Shown piece after piece: positions 37,123-45,254 of a DNA stretch of 64,000 nucleotides. The stretch covers positions 186,001-250,000 of the forward strand of contig NZ_FQZD01000004.1 in the NCBI RefSeq assembly GCF_900141835.1, read 5' to 3'. Under the pieces are notes generated by a model, which saw only the letters and a list, made by a program, of their open reading frames with translations, was not told the origin of the DNA and ran no database searches. Source of the DNA: Propionispora hippei DSM 15287. Its GTDB lineage: Bacteria > Bacillota > Negativicutes > Propionisporales > Propionisporaceae. A program made the position numbers and the translations under genes. Each line of letters begins with the position of its first letter. Position 1 is the first letter of the stretch.

Positions 37123-37140
37123 TACCTTATAAATAATTAC

Positions 37141-37611
37141 TTATAGGAAGCTGTTGGTTATTACATTGTAACTTGCCGTATCTGCCGACCAACTGTTGCC
37201 GTCTTGGGTAACCTGGACATTGCCGCTGAAGTCAGCCACTTTGGTCTTCCAATTGAAATCGACCTGGTTAGCCGTAATCTGCAGCCCGGAACGGGAAAAG
37301 CTGATGCCGCCGCTGATTTGGGCTAAATTTTTGGGAAAAGAGACATATACGGTGCTGCCGGTAAAATATATGTCGTCTTGGGTAAAGGTTACTCCACCAG
37401 AAGCCCAGACTTCTACGTAGTTTGTTCTGGCTTCGCCGGCCGTTACCACACGGTTTTTATGTTCAATATAAACATTGCCGCTCAATACCTGCAAGCCTGA
37501 AGTAATATCAAAATATTGATGGTCTGCCCGTATTGTCGGCATGGCAGCAAAGACAGTGCTGGTAAATAGGAGAGTAAGTAAGAGAAATACGATGGAAATC
37601 TTTTTTTTCAC
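37141..37611 (-). CDS. LptA/OstA-like periplasmic protein
   Basis: 156 residues, GTG start at 37611. Signal peptide (MKKKISIVFLLLTLLFTSTVFA), then OstA_N-type beta repeats (IRADHQYFDITSGLQVLSGNVYIEHKNRVVTAGEARTNY... LQITANQVDFNWKTKVADFSGNVQVTQDG). LptA-type proteins bridge the periplasm for lipopolysaccharide transport, so this indicates an outer membrane. It stands alone on the minus strand, not beside lptB/lptC, so it may be a paralogue rather than the main LptA. Confidence 0.82.
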   Translation of the reverse strand: MKKKISIVFLLLTLLFTSTVFAAMPTIRADHQYFDITSGLQVLSGNVYIEHKNRVVTAGEARTNYVEVWASGGVTFTQDDIYFTGSTVYVSFPKNLAQISGGISFSRSGLQITANQVDFNWKTKVADFSGNVQVTQDGNSWSADTASYNVITNSFL

Positions 37612-37742
37612 TAATGATCCCGCCTTTCTTCACTATTTATTATAACAGATTTCTGAATGTAGCGGAGTTGCTTTGTCATTTTTCCACAGCCAAATGATGG
37701 AAAAACCAATTGATAGGTTATATTTTGGTGAGGAGGATTTTT

Positions 37743-38738
37743 ATGAATATACGTGAACGGATAGAAGAACAGGAGTATATCTACTTGGCGGCGGCAGCCA
37801 GTAAAAGTAAAACGGCTGTGAGGCAAAAGGAAGAAGAGCCATGTCCGTTTCGCACGGCATTTCAGCGTGATCGTGACAGAATTATACACAGTAAGGCGTT
37901 TCGTCGCCTAAAACATAAGACCCAGGTGTATTTTTCGCCTGGCGATCACTATCGCATGCGTATGACCCACAGTTTGGAGGTTTCCCAAATTTCAAGGACC
38001 ATCGCCCGTGGGCTGCGCCTTAATGAAGATTTAATCGAGGCTATTGCTTTAGGTCATGATGTAGGACATACACCGTTTGGTCATGCCGGTGAATATGCAT
38101 TAAGAGATCTAATCGGACATTATAATCATAATGAACAAAGTTTGCGGGTAGTAGAGTATTTGGAGAAGAATGGAAAAGGTTTGAATTTAACGGCGGCAGT
38201 AAAAGATGGCATTCTCAATCATACCGGTGAGCATAAGCCGTTTACCTTGGAAGGGAGCATCGTCCGGAAGGGAGATCGTATTGCCTATCTCTGTCACGAT
38301 TATGATGACGGCATCCGGGCCGGAATGATTAAAAAGACAGATCTCCCGGCTCGGGTGGCAAAATGTATGGGAACACATCCATCCGATATGATTACAGTTA
38401 TGGTTGCCGATATGCTTGAGGCTTCTGCCAATCTGACAGAAATCCGCCTGTCACCGGCTATTGAAGAGGCCATGAATGAATTACGAGAGTTTATGTTTGA
38501 AAAGATCTATCATTCGGCTGAGTTGGAACCGGACCGTAAAAAAGCCCGTTATGTGATTCAGAAGCTATATGAATACTTTGTTGCTAGGCCTTCGGCATTA
38601 CCTGATGAATATTTGCAGCGACGGGATCGTTGGGGTTTGGAGACAACCGTTGCTGACTATATTGCCGGATTAACCGACGTATACGCCATTCATCTGTTTG
38701 AGAAATTATTTATTCCGGCTAATTGGCAAATTCGTTAG
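37743..38738 (+). CDS. dgt: Deoxyguanosinetriphosphate triphosphohydrolase-like protein
   Basis: 331 residues from ATG 37743 after GAGGAGGA. HD-domain dNTP triphosphohydrolase: RDRIIHSKAFRRLKHKTQVYF, RMTHSLEVSQISRTIARGL, LGHDVGHTPFGHAGE (HD metal pair) and YLCHDYDDGIRAG. Cleaves dGTP and related dNTPs to nucleoside and triphosphate. In Firmicutes dgt often precedes dnaG, as here. Confidence 0.94.
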   Translation: MNIRERIEEQEYIYLAAAASKSKTAVRQKEEEPCPFRTAFQRDRDRIIHSKAFRRLKHKTQVYFSPGDHYRMRMTHSLEVSQISRTIARGLRLNEDLIEAIALGHDVGHTPFGHAGEYALRDLIGHYNHNEQSLRVVEYLEKNGKGLNLTAAVKDGILNHTGEHKPFTLEGSIVRKGDRIAYLCHDYDDGIRAGMIKKTDLPARVAKCMGTHPSDMITVMVADMLEASANLTEIRLSPAIEEAMNELREFMFEKIYHSAELEPDRKKARYVIQKLYEYFVARPSALPDEYLQRRDRWGLETTVADYIAGLTDVYAIHLFEKLFIPANWQIR

Positions 38739-38779
38739 TACTTCGTCTTATTTGAAGCGTAAAAGAATTCACGGGAATT

Positions 38780-38951
38780 TGGGGTAGCGGAGGCGCGCCT
38801 AGCAGACATAAGTAAGCCGGCGACAGCATATGGGAAAGTACCATGAAGTTATTAGGATTTCAGAATAGACAGATGGCCGGGACGTATTTTGCAACTAACG
38901 TTTCATGGTGAAAACAGTGCCGTCAGGGACTGTTCCGAATAGTTTGCAAAC
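38780..38951 (+). repeat. Hairpin repeat family 1, degenerate copy H
   Basis: Intergenic between dgt and dnaG. GCGGAGG (38787-38793) through GCCGGCGACAGC resembles the loop of the rnpB copy. On the minus strand the segment 38951-38911 (GTTTGCAAACTATTCGG...CCCTGACGG) resembles the outer arm of the copy at 8652. The matching 5' arm is not evident, so the element looks decayed or truncated. Confidence 0.4.
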
Positions 38952-39305
38952 ATGCCCTGGGAGAAACTTTAATTTTAACATACTTTTGCACTTGATTGAG
39001 AGGATATTTAAATTATTTATTGAATACTATAAAAAATAAGCTAAGCTGTCAGAAGTATTAGCTTCATAGCAGGACTGTAGCAAATTATGTAGAATAAACT
39101 CAGAGTATGTCTACTTATGCTTTATACAATGGTTTGATTAAGCAGGAAAATTAGATAAAGGCGCGAATGTATACATCTATTGGCAAGGTTGCCGGAGTAT
39201 ATACCTTAATCATGGCTTTTGGTGTATAAATAATTGTCTAATGTATATACTTAATGCCAAGAATTGTATAAGTAAAGCAGGCAACCCAAAGGTGATTGGA
39301 TTAGT
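38952..39305 (+). other. AT-rich leader of the dnaG-rpoD operon
   Basis: No gene. Contains three short palindromes, ATGTATACAT (39167-39176) and GTATATAC (39197-39204 and 39243-39250), which could be operator sites or chance in AT-rich DNA. No confident -35/-10 pair was picked; an AGGTGATTGG ribosome site precedes dnaG. Confidence 0.35.
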
Positions 39306-41108
39306 ATGAAAGATAAGGATTATGAGGATTTTGTTGAGAGGCTGCGTGCGGAGAGCGATATTGTCAGTATTATCTCCCAATATGTACCCTTGAAAAAGAA
39401 AGGGAAAAATTATTGGGGATGCTGTCCGTTTCATAATGAAAAGTCTCCGTCTTTTTCTGTCACTCCTGATAAAGGTTTTTTCTATTGTTTTGGCTGTCAA
39501 TCAGGCGGTAATGTCTTTACCTTTTTAATGAAGATGGAAAACATGGTTTTTCCGGAAGCGGTAAAGCTGCTGGCTAATAAACTTAATATTCCGGTGCCAG
39601 AGAAGGAAAAGACAGAAAAGGAGCGCCAGCTTGAGCGGGAAAGGGCTACTTTGTTCCGTGCCAATGAATTAGCCAGGGATTTTTTTTATGCCTGTCTTAC
39701 GAAAACAAATTTTGCTGAAGGAGCAAGGAAATACCTGGAGCGCCGGGGAATTACACAGGAAGCGGTCAAGCAATTTGGTCTAGGATTCGCTCCGCCGGCG
39801 TGGGATAAGCTGGTGAACGGGCTTTCCACAAGAGGTATTCAGCTTGAGACCATGATTAAGGCTGGTTTGGCTGCTGAGAGAAATTCCGGTGAAGGCGCTT
39901 ATGACAGGTTTCGCAACCGGATTATGTTTCCTATCTGTGATTTGCGTGGTCGTGTTGTCGGTTTTGGCGGAAGAGTGCTTGATGATAGCCAGCCTAAATA
40001 TCTTAATTCGCCGGAGACGCTAATCTTTAATAAGCGGCATATTTTATTCGGGCTTAATCTGGCAGATAAATTTATCCGGGAGACAGGACAGGCCATCGTT
40101 GTAGAAGGTTACATGGATGTTATTGCGGCTCATTCAGCCGGTGTAAAAAACACGGTGGCGTCGTTAGGGACGGCGTTTACCCTGGAACAGGCAAAAAGCC
40201 TGCGATCGGTTCATGAAATTGTGTTTGCCTATGACAGTGATGCAGCCGGACAGAATGCTACGCTCAGAGCGTTGGAAATCGCTAAAAAATTGGGCATAAC
40301 TATTAAAGTGATAGCAATTCCCGATGGCAAAGATCCTGATGAATATATCAGAAAACATGGGGCCGATGCTTTTAAACTGCTTATTACCGAGAGTCTTTCG
40401 CTTGTGGAGTATAGTTTGCGCAACTCTTTACAAACCATAGATTATTCTACGCTAGAAGGCAAGGTGGCAGTGGTCAGTAAAATGATTCCTGTTTTAGCCT
40501 CGCTTGACAATGCGGTTGAGATAAATGAGTACATTACGCAAACATCCGAGGCGTTGTCCATTGATGAAAATTCTATTCGCAGTGAACTGCGTAAATATTT
40601 AAATATTGAAAAAAAGGATAGAATTGTAAATGTGGGAAAGGATAGTAGTGCGGTTTATTTGAAAAATCGGCAGGTCAGTCCCACGGAGCAGGCTGAAAAA
40701 ACTATTATACGCTTTATGTGTGAGGATATGTCGATTATACCATATATTGAAGTACAATTGACACCGGAAGATATTCAGGATGAACGCAGAAAAAAAATAA
40801 TGAAATCAATATGCAATGCGTATAATATGGAGAAAAATATTACAGATATCAGTTTTCAGGAAACTCTCGGAGAAGAGGCGGCCCTGGAATTTTCTCACAT
40901 TATGCTAATGGATATACAATTAACCAATATGACACAAATGGTTGATGACTGCATAAAGAAGATCCGTCTGTTCAGTCTGAAAAAATTATATGAAGAACAT
41001 CGGCTGCGTGCTGATGAATTACATCGTATGGGGGATAGTAGCTTTCTGCAGGAATTGGCGGAAAGTCAGCGAATTAATGATGAAATTACTAAATTGCACC
41101 AGTCATAG
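39306..41108 (+). CDS. dnaG: DNA primase
   Basis: 600 residues. N-terminal CHC2 zinc finger (C40, H43, C61, C64 in GCCPFHNEKSPSF...FFYCFGC), catalytic core with the TOPRIM domain (IVVEGYMDVIAAHSAG, FAYDSDAAG), and a C-terminal helicase-binding domain. Makes RNA primers for replication. The operon partner is rpoD, the dnaG-rpoD pair conserved across bacteria. Confidence 0.98.
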   Translation: MKDKDYEDFVERLRAESDIVSIISQYVPLKKKGKNYWGCCPFHNEKSPSFSVTPDKGFFYCFGCQSGGNVFTFLMKMENMVFPEAVKLLANKLNIPVPEKEKTEKERQLERERATLFRANELARDFFYACLTKTNFAEGARKYLERRGITQEAVKQFGLGFAPPAWDKLVNGLSTRGIQLETMIKAGLAAERNSGEGAYDRFRNRIMFPICDLRGRVVGFGGRVLDDSQPKYLNSPETLIFNKRHILFGLNLADKFIRETGQAIVVEGYMDVIAAHSAGVKNTVASLGTAFTLEQAKSLRSVHEIVFAYDSDAAGQNATLRALEIAKKLGITIKVIAIPDGKDPDEYIRKHGADAFKLLITESLSLVEYSLRNSLQTIDYSTLEGKVAVVSKMIPVLASLDNAVEINEYITQTSEALSIDENSIRSELRKYLNIEKKDRIVNVGKDSSAVYLKNRQVSPTEQAEKTIIRFMCEDMSIIPYIEVQLTPEDIQDERRKKIMKSICNAYNMEKNITDISFQETLGEEAALEFSHIMLMDIQLTNMTQMVDDCIKKIRLFSLKKLYEEHRLRADELHRMGDSSFLQELAESQRINDEITKLHQS

Positions 41109-41153
41109 TAAGTGCTTGCCTAATTGTATTGTCAATGGAGGGGGGGAGTAAGA

Positions 41154-42275
41154 ATGACAGAGAAAAAGAATGTACCTAATGTATCTAATGAGCATGTTAA
41201 TGAATTATTGCATAAAGGAAAACAACGTGGCGGTGTTCTGACCTATGCTGAAATAATGGACACTCTCCAAGGCGATGATTTATCTCCCGACGAAATTGAT
41301 GATATGTATGAAGTTTTTTCCAGCAAGGGTATTGAGATTGTCGATGAAATTCCAGATGTAGAAAGCATAGGGGAACCAGATATTTCAGAGATGGAAGAGG
41401 TAACGCCGGAAGAGGTGGATATTGACCTAAGCATTCCGGAAGGAATCAGTATTGATGATCCTGTGAGAATGTATCTCAAAGAAATCGGCCGTGTCCCGCT
41501 CTTAAATGCTGATGAGGAAATTAAACTGGCCCAACGGATGGAGAACGGTGATGAGGAAGCTAAGCGCCGGCTGGCTGAAGCCAATTTGCGTTTGGTTGTC
41601 AGTATTGCCAAGCGCTATGTGGGCAGGGGGATGCTTTTCCTGGATTTAATTCAGGAGGGTAACCTGGGGCTTATTAAAGCGGTTGAGAAATTTGATTATA
41701 ATAAAGGCTATAAATTTAGTACCTACGCAACTTGGTGGATTCGGCAGGCAATTACCAGGGCGATAGCCGATCAGGCCCGGACAATCCGGATTCCGGTCCA
41801 TATGGTGGAAACAATTAATAAACTGATCCGGGTATCCCGCCAGCTTCTACAGGAGTTGGGGCGTGAACCATTGCCCGAGGAAATTGCCCGTGAAATGGAG
41901 ATCAGTGTTGACCGGGTGCGGGAGATTATGAAAATTGCCCAGGAACCGGTATCCTTGGAAACCCCGATTGGGGAAGAAGAAGACTCTCATTTGGGGGATT
42001 TCATTGAGGATCAGGATGCACCGGCGCCGGCGGAGGCCGCTTCGTTCATGCTTTTAAAAGAGCAATTGGAGGAAGTTCTGGAGACATTAACCCCGCGGGA
42101 GGAAAAAGTCTTGCGATTGAGATTCGGCCTGGACGACGGCCGGGCGCGTACTTTGGAAGAAGTAGGACAACATTTTGGTGTTACTAGGGAACGTATCCGT
42201 CAGATTGAAGCCAAAGCGCTCCGAAAACTGCGACATCCGAGCCGGAGTAAGAAACTAAAAGACTTTTTAGAATAA
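41154..42275 (+). CDS. rpoD: RNA polymerase sigma factor RpoD (sigma-A)
   Basis: 373 residues from ATG 41154 after GGAGGGGGGGAG. Region 1.1 at the N-terminus; region 1.2 [16 protein letters not shown]; region 2 with [61 protein letters not shown]; region 3; region 4 helix-turn-helix [26 protein letters not shown]. It lacks the long non-conserved insertion of E. coli sigma-70, like Firmicute SigA. Confidence 0.98.
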   Translation: MTEKKNVPNVSNEHVNELLHKGKQRGGVLTYAEIMDTLQGDDLSPDEIDDMYEVFSSKGIEIVDEIPDVESIGEPDISEMEEVTPEEVDIDLSIPEGISIDDPVRMYLKEIGRVPLLNADEEIKLAQRMENGDEEAKRRLAEANLRLVVSIAKRYVGRGMLFLDLIQEGNLGLIKAVEKFDYNKGYKFSTYATWWIRQAITRAIADQARTIRIPVHMVETINKLIRVSRQLLQELGREPLPEEIAREMEISVDRVREIMKIAQEPVSLETPIGEEEDSHLGDFIEDQDAPAPAEAASFMLLKEQLEEVLETLTPREEKVLRLRFGLDDGRARTLEEVGQHFGVTRERIRQIEAKALRKLRHPSRSKKLKDFLE

Positions 42276-42301
42276 AATAAGCCTTTAAGGAAAAATAAAT
42301 A

Positions 42302-42330
42302 TTGACCAACTTATAATACTAGTATATAAT
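42302..42330 (+). promoter_or_regulatory. Sigma-A promoter of the tRNA cluster
   Basis: TTGACC at 42302-42307, 17 bases, TATAAT at 42325-42330, 18 bases before the first tRNA. Confidence 0.75.
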
Positions 42331-42348
42331 ATATTTCGTTGGTGACAT

Positions 42349-42424
42349 TCCTCGATAGCTCAGTTGGTAGAGCAATCGGCTGTTAACCGATCGGTCGTAG
42401 GTTCGAGTCCTACTCGAGGAGCCA
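42349..42424 (+). tRNA. tRNA-Asn (GTT)
   Basis: Full cloverleaf: acceptor TCCTCGA/TCGAGGA, anticodon loop with GTT, T-arm GTTCGAGTC, encoded CCA end. First gene of a four-tRNA cluster. Confidence 0.97.
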
Positions 42425-42437
42425 TTTTTGTTACAGT

Positions 42438-42469
42438 AAACAGGATTTCTTTGGAAATCCTGTTTTTAT
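42438..42469 (+). terminator. Terminator-like hairpin inside the tRNA cluster
   Basis: AAACAGGATTT / AAATCCTGTTT with 6-base loop and a TTTTTAT tail, between tRNA-Asn and the CAT tRNA. It may attenuate transcription after the first tRNA or act as a processing structure. Confidence 0.6.
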
Positions 42470-42544
42470 GGGCCTATAGCTCAGCGGTAGAGCAGCCGGC
42501 TCATAACCGGCTGGTCCCTGGTTCGATCCCAGGTGGGCCCACCA
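42470..42544 (+). tRNA. tRNA with CAT anticodon (elongator Met or Ile2)
   Basis: Cloverleaf with acceptor GGGCCTA/TGGGCCC, anticodon CAT in loop CTCATAA, encoded CCA. Not initiator tRNA (first pair is normal). The GGGCCTA acceptor resembles tRNA-Ile, so it may be the lysidine-modified Ile2 species; sequence alone does not settle this. Confidence 0.92.
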
Positions 42545-42561
42545 ACTGATTTATATTATAT

Positions 42562-42636
42562 GGCCCGTTGGTCAAGCGGTTAAGACACCGCCCTTTCACG
42601 GCGGTATCGGGGGTTCGATTCCCCCACGGGTCACCA
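42562..42636 (+). tRNA. tRNA-Glu (TTC)
   Basis: Acceptor GGCCCGT/ACGGGTC, anticodon TTC in loop CTTTCAC, T-arm GTTCGATTC, encoded CCA. Confidence 0.97.
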
Positions 42637-42643
42637 AATATAC

Positions 42644-42719
<76 letters not shown>

Positions 42720-42730
42720 CACGAACTTAC

Positions 42731-42758
42731 ATGCAAAGCACAAGCTTTGCATTTTTTA
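42731..42758 (+). terminator. Terminator of the tRNA cluster
   Basis: ATGCAAAGC / GCTTTGCAT stem followed by a T-run. Confidence 0.85.
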
Positions 42759-42826
42759 ATTTATGATAAAAGTCAATTATGCAAAGCGGGATTTTGTTAT
42801 ATACTAAAAAGGAGAGGTGATGGGAT

Positions 42827-43516
42827 ATGCCGTTAAGTAAGAGGCTCTCCGCCATCGCGAAGTTGGTTATACCGGGAGCCGGGGTAGCCGATATTGGTAC
42901 GGACCATGCTTATTTGCCCATTTATCTTGTTGAGCATGGCGTGGCTACTCATGCCATAGCTGGCGAAGTCAATCAGGGGCCTTATCTGGCTGCTCAAGAT
43001 ATGATACAGCGGGCTTCGCTGCAGTCGAGCATTTCCTTGCGGCTGGGTGATGGTTTAGCTGTTTTACAGCCTGGCGAAGTGGAAACCATAGTGATTGCCG
43101 GAATGGGGGCAACCACCATGACCGATATTCTTAATGCCTGTCCGGCGGTTGTGCAAGCGGCTAAACGCCTGGTGGTGCAGCCGATGATCGGCGCCGCGCT
43201 AATGCGTCAATGGCTGACGAAGCATCGGTGGGCCATTTGCGAGGAAGAGCTGATTGTAGAAGATGATATTCTTTATGAAATTATTGCGGCCGAGCCGGGT
43301 GAGATGCCTGCCATGAATTCTCTTTTGTATGAGATCGGACCGGTTTTGTGGAGGCAAAAGCACCCGCTGCTGGAATATCATATGACGCAGATTATAAAAC
43401 AATATAAAAAAATAGTTGAAAATCTGAAATTAAGTAAAACAACGGAGGCCGCCGAACGCTGTCAGCGGCTTGTAAAAAAAATAGAAGAGTTGGAGGCGTG
43501 GCGTACATGTCTGTGA
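42827..43516 (+). CDS. trmK: tRNA (adenine-22-N1)-methyltransferase TrmK
   Basis: 229 residues. MPLSKRLSAIAKLVIPGAGVADIGTDHAYLPIYLV is the TrmK N-terminus; the SAM-binding DIGTDHAYLP, VIAGMGATTM and a C-terminal coiled coil are present. Methylates A22 of tRNA. Equivalent to Bacillus yqfN, which also follows sigA and precedes yqfO. Overlaps the next gene by 10 bases. Confidence 0.94.
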   Translation: MPLSKRLSAIAKLVIPGAGVADIGTDHAYLPIYLVEHGVATHAIAGEVNQGPYLAAQDMIQRASLQSSISLRLGDGLAVLQPGEVETIVIAGMGATTMTDILNACPAVVQAAKRLVVQPMIGAALMRQWLTKHRWAICEEELIVEDDILYEIIAAEPGEMPAMNSLLYEIGPVLWRQKHPLLEYHMTQIIKQYKKIVENLKLSKTTEAAERCQRLVKKIEELEAWRTCL

Positions 43517-44628
43517 AGTGTCAGGCGATTATGGATACTCTTTATAGTCTTGCTCCCGCTCAACTGGCTGAGAAGTGGGACAATGTAGGGTTACTGGTAG
43601 GTAGCCCCTCCCAAAAGATAAAAAAGATATTGGTTGTTTTGGATGTGACGTTGTCAGTCATCGATTATGCGGCAGCCAATCATATTGATATGATTATTGC
43701 TCACCATCCGCTCATTTTTCATTCCTTGAGAAGTATCCGTACCGATAAACCGGAAGGAGTTATGCTGGCCAAACTGCTGCAGAACGAAATTGCGGTATTT
43801 GCGGCACATACCAATCTGGATATTGCTGCAGGCGGTGTAAATGACAGTCTGGCCCAAAAAATAGCGCTCCAAAACGTAAAACCTCTTGCTGTTCAGCAAA
43901 CCGGGCAGCTTTTAAAACTAGTGGCCTACGTGCCGCAGAATCATGTGGAAGAAGTGCGAACCGCCATGGCTGACGCCGGAGCCGGTCATATAGGACAATA
44001 CAGTCATTGTTCCTTTCAAACAGCAGGAACAGGTACCTTTTTGCCGTTAGAAGGAACAGATCCATATATTGGTAAGGCCGGTCAACTAGAAAGGGTGGAT
44101 GAAGTCCGCCTGGAAACTGTTTTGCCGGAAGCGATCAAGAGCCGGGTGCTTACGGCGATGCTTCGGGCTCACCCTTATGAAGAAGTAGCTTATGATCTGT
44201 ATGGGCTGCTCAATCCGGGAGTGCCGCTGGGAATGGGCCGCATTGGCGATTTGTCCCACAAGGTCAGTATGATGGAATTTATTTGCTTGCTTAAACAGGC
44301 ATTGGAGGTTTCTTTTGTGAAAGTGGCCGGTCAACATGAAGGTATGGTCGGTAAAGTGGCTGTTTGCGGCGGCAGTGGGGCCGGACTGATTGCCCAGGCA
44401 GTTGCTGAAGGAGCGGATGTATTAGTAACTGGCGATGTAAAATATCATGAAGCTCAGGCAGCGATTGCGGCAGGCCTAACGGTTATTGATGCCGGTCATT
44501 ATGCGACGGAACAGCCTATAGTTGCTGATTTAGCGGCCTATTTAACACGGTGTGCCACAGAAAATAAATGGTTCGTCGAGATTGAGTCAGGGACTGGTTG
44601 TTCCAAAGATGTGTTTGATTTTTATTGA
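43507..44628 (+). CDS. Nif3-like dinuclear metal-centre protein (YqfO type)
   Basis: 373 residues. NIF3 domain halves with metal ligands (AEKWDNVGLLVG, IIAHHPLIF, HTNLDIA at one end; GDVKYHEAQ and GHYATEQP at the other). They are split by a PII-like insert of about 100 residues (AYVPQNHVEEVRTAMADAGAGHIGQYSHCSFQTAGTGTF... ). This is the long YqfO form of Firmicutes. Biochemical role uncertain (GTP cyclohydrolase-like or metal-dependent hydrolase). ATG at 43507, nine or ten bases after GGAGG; a GTG at 43498 is too close. Confidence 0.93.
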   Translation: MSVKCQAIMDTLYSLAPAQLAEKWDNVGLLVGSPSQKIKKILVVLDVTLSVIDYAAANHIDMIIAHHPLIFHSLRSIRTDKPEGVMLAKLLQNEIAVFAAHTNLDIAAGGVNDSLAQKIALQNVKPLAVQQTGQLLKLVAYVPQNHVEEVRTAMADAGAGHIGQYSHCSFQTAGTGTFLPLEGTDPYIGKAGQLERVDEVRLETVLPEAIKSRVLTAMLRAHPYEEVAYDLYGLLNPGVPLGMGRIGDLSHKVSMMEFICLLKQALEVSFVKVAGQHEGMVGKVAVCGGSGAGLIAQAVAEGADVLVTGDVKYHEAQAAIAAGLTVIDAGHYATEQPIVADLAAYLTRCATENKWFVEIESGTGCSKDVFDFY

Positions 44629-44631
44629 GGC

Positions 44632-44660
44632 TTGACACAAAGTAAAATAACTGATAACAT
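44632..44660 (+). promoter_or_regulatory. Sigma-A promoter of rnpB
   Basis: TTGACA at 44632-44637, 17 bases, TAACAT at 44655-44660; places the transcript start close to the P1 helix of RNase P RNA. Confidence 0.7.
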
Positions 44661-44673
44661 AATAATCCGGTTG

Positions 44674-45194
44674 TTATGAGTCAAAAAGACGATTGCGAAT
44701 GCGCTAGTGTTCCGCCAATTTTAAAACTGCAAATTAAATTTGCGGAGATTTTTTCGTAAGGCAAGGCGGAGGAGGTGCACCTATTGAACATAGGTAAACC
44801 GACGACAACGAAGCCTTACGAAAAAATCTCCGTGAAGAAATTGTAGTTTCAGAGTTGATGGAGCACTAGGGCGTATTTGAGGAAAGTCCGAGCTCCGTAG
44901 GGCAGGGTGCTGGATAACGTCCAGCGAGGGTGACCTCAGGGAAAGTGCCACAGAAATGTAGACCGCCTGGTATTTTCCAGGTAAGGATGGAACGGTGCGG
45001 TAAGAGCGCACCAGCAATCAGGTGACTGATTGGCTAGGTAAACCCCACTTGGAGCAAGACCGAATAGGGAAGGGATGAAGCTGCCCGCTGAGCCTTCCGG
45101 GTTGCGTCGCTTGAGCTGTCAGGCAACTGACAGCCTAGATAAATAATCGTCGCCGCGCGAGCGGAACAGAACTCGGCTTATTGATGACTCATAA
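44674..45194 (+). ncRNA. rnpB: RNase P RNA (type A-like) with an expanded P3
   Basis: Catalytic RNA of RNase P, which removes tRNA 5' leaders. Ends are set by P1 (TTATGAGTCA at 44674-44683 / TGACTCATAA at 45185-45194) and P2 (GACGATT at 44688-44694 / AATCGTC at 45145-45151). Conserved regions are visible: GAGGAAAGTCCGAGCTCC from 44879, CAGGGTGCTGGATAACG, GAGGGTGACC, ACGGTGCGGTAAGAGCGCACC, and AACAGAACTCGGCTTA near the 3' end. At about 520 nt it is well above the usual 350-400. The excess lies between P2 and P4, where P3 spans about 184 nt and contains a long hairpin element. Confidence 0.96.
44698..44877 (+). repeat. Hairpin repeat family 1, copy E, inside rnpB P3
   Basis: Long hairpin: outer arms AATgCGC-TAGTGtTCC / GGAGCACTAgGGCGTATT, an imperfect middle, and a perfect 20-bp inner stem (44743-44762 with 44813-44832). 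The 50-nt loop (44763-44812) starts AAGGCGGAGGA and ends GACGACAACGAA and holds a small ACCTAT/ATAGGT hairpin. The same loop ends recur in the element at 46608-46766. Confidence 0.8.
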
Positions 45195-45198
45195 TGCT

Positions 45199-45248
45199 CA
45201 TGGCCGTTGTACGATAAGCTGCATGCAGCCTATCGTACAACGGCCATG
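45199..45248. terminator. Near-perfect 50-nt palindrome between rnpB and nitroreductase gene
   Basis: 18-bp perfect arms (45199-45216 with 45231-45248) enclosing GCTGCATGCAGC, itself palindromic. Lies between converging genes and ends four bases after the rnpB P1 helix begins to close, so it likely terminates both transcripts; the T-tract is weak. Confidence 0.7.
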
Positions 45249-45254
45249 TTATTG

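Noticed and set aside
44698-44877. A CRISPR repeat or attenuator separate from rnpB
   Set aside because: It lies between pairing strands P2 and P4 of one RNase P RNA, with no repeat-spacer pattern, so it is part of the rnpB transcript.
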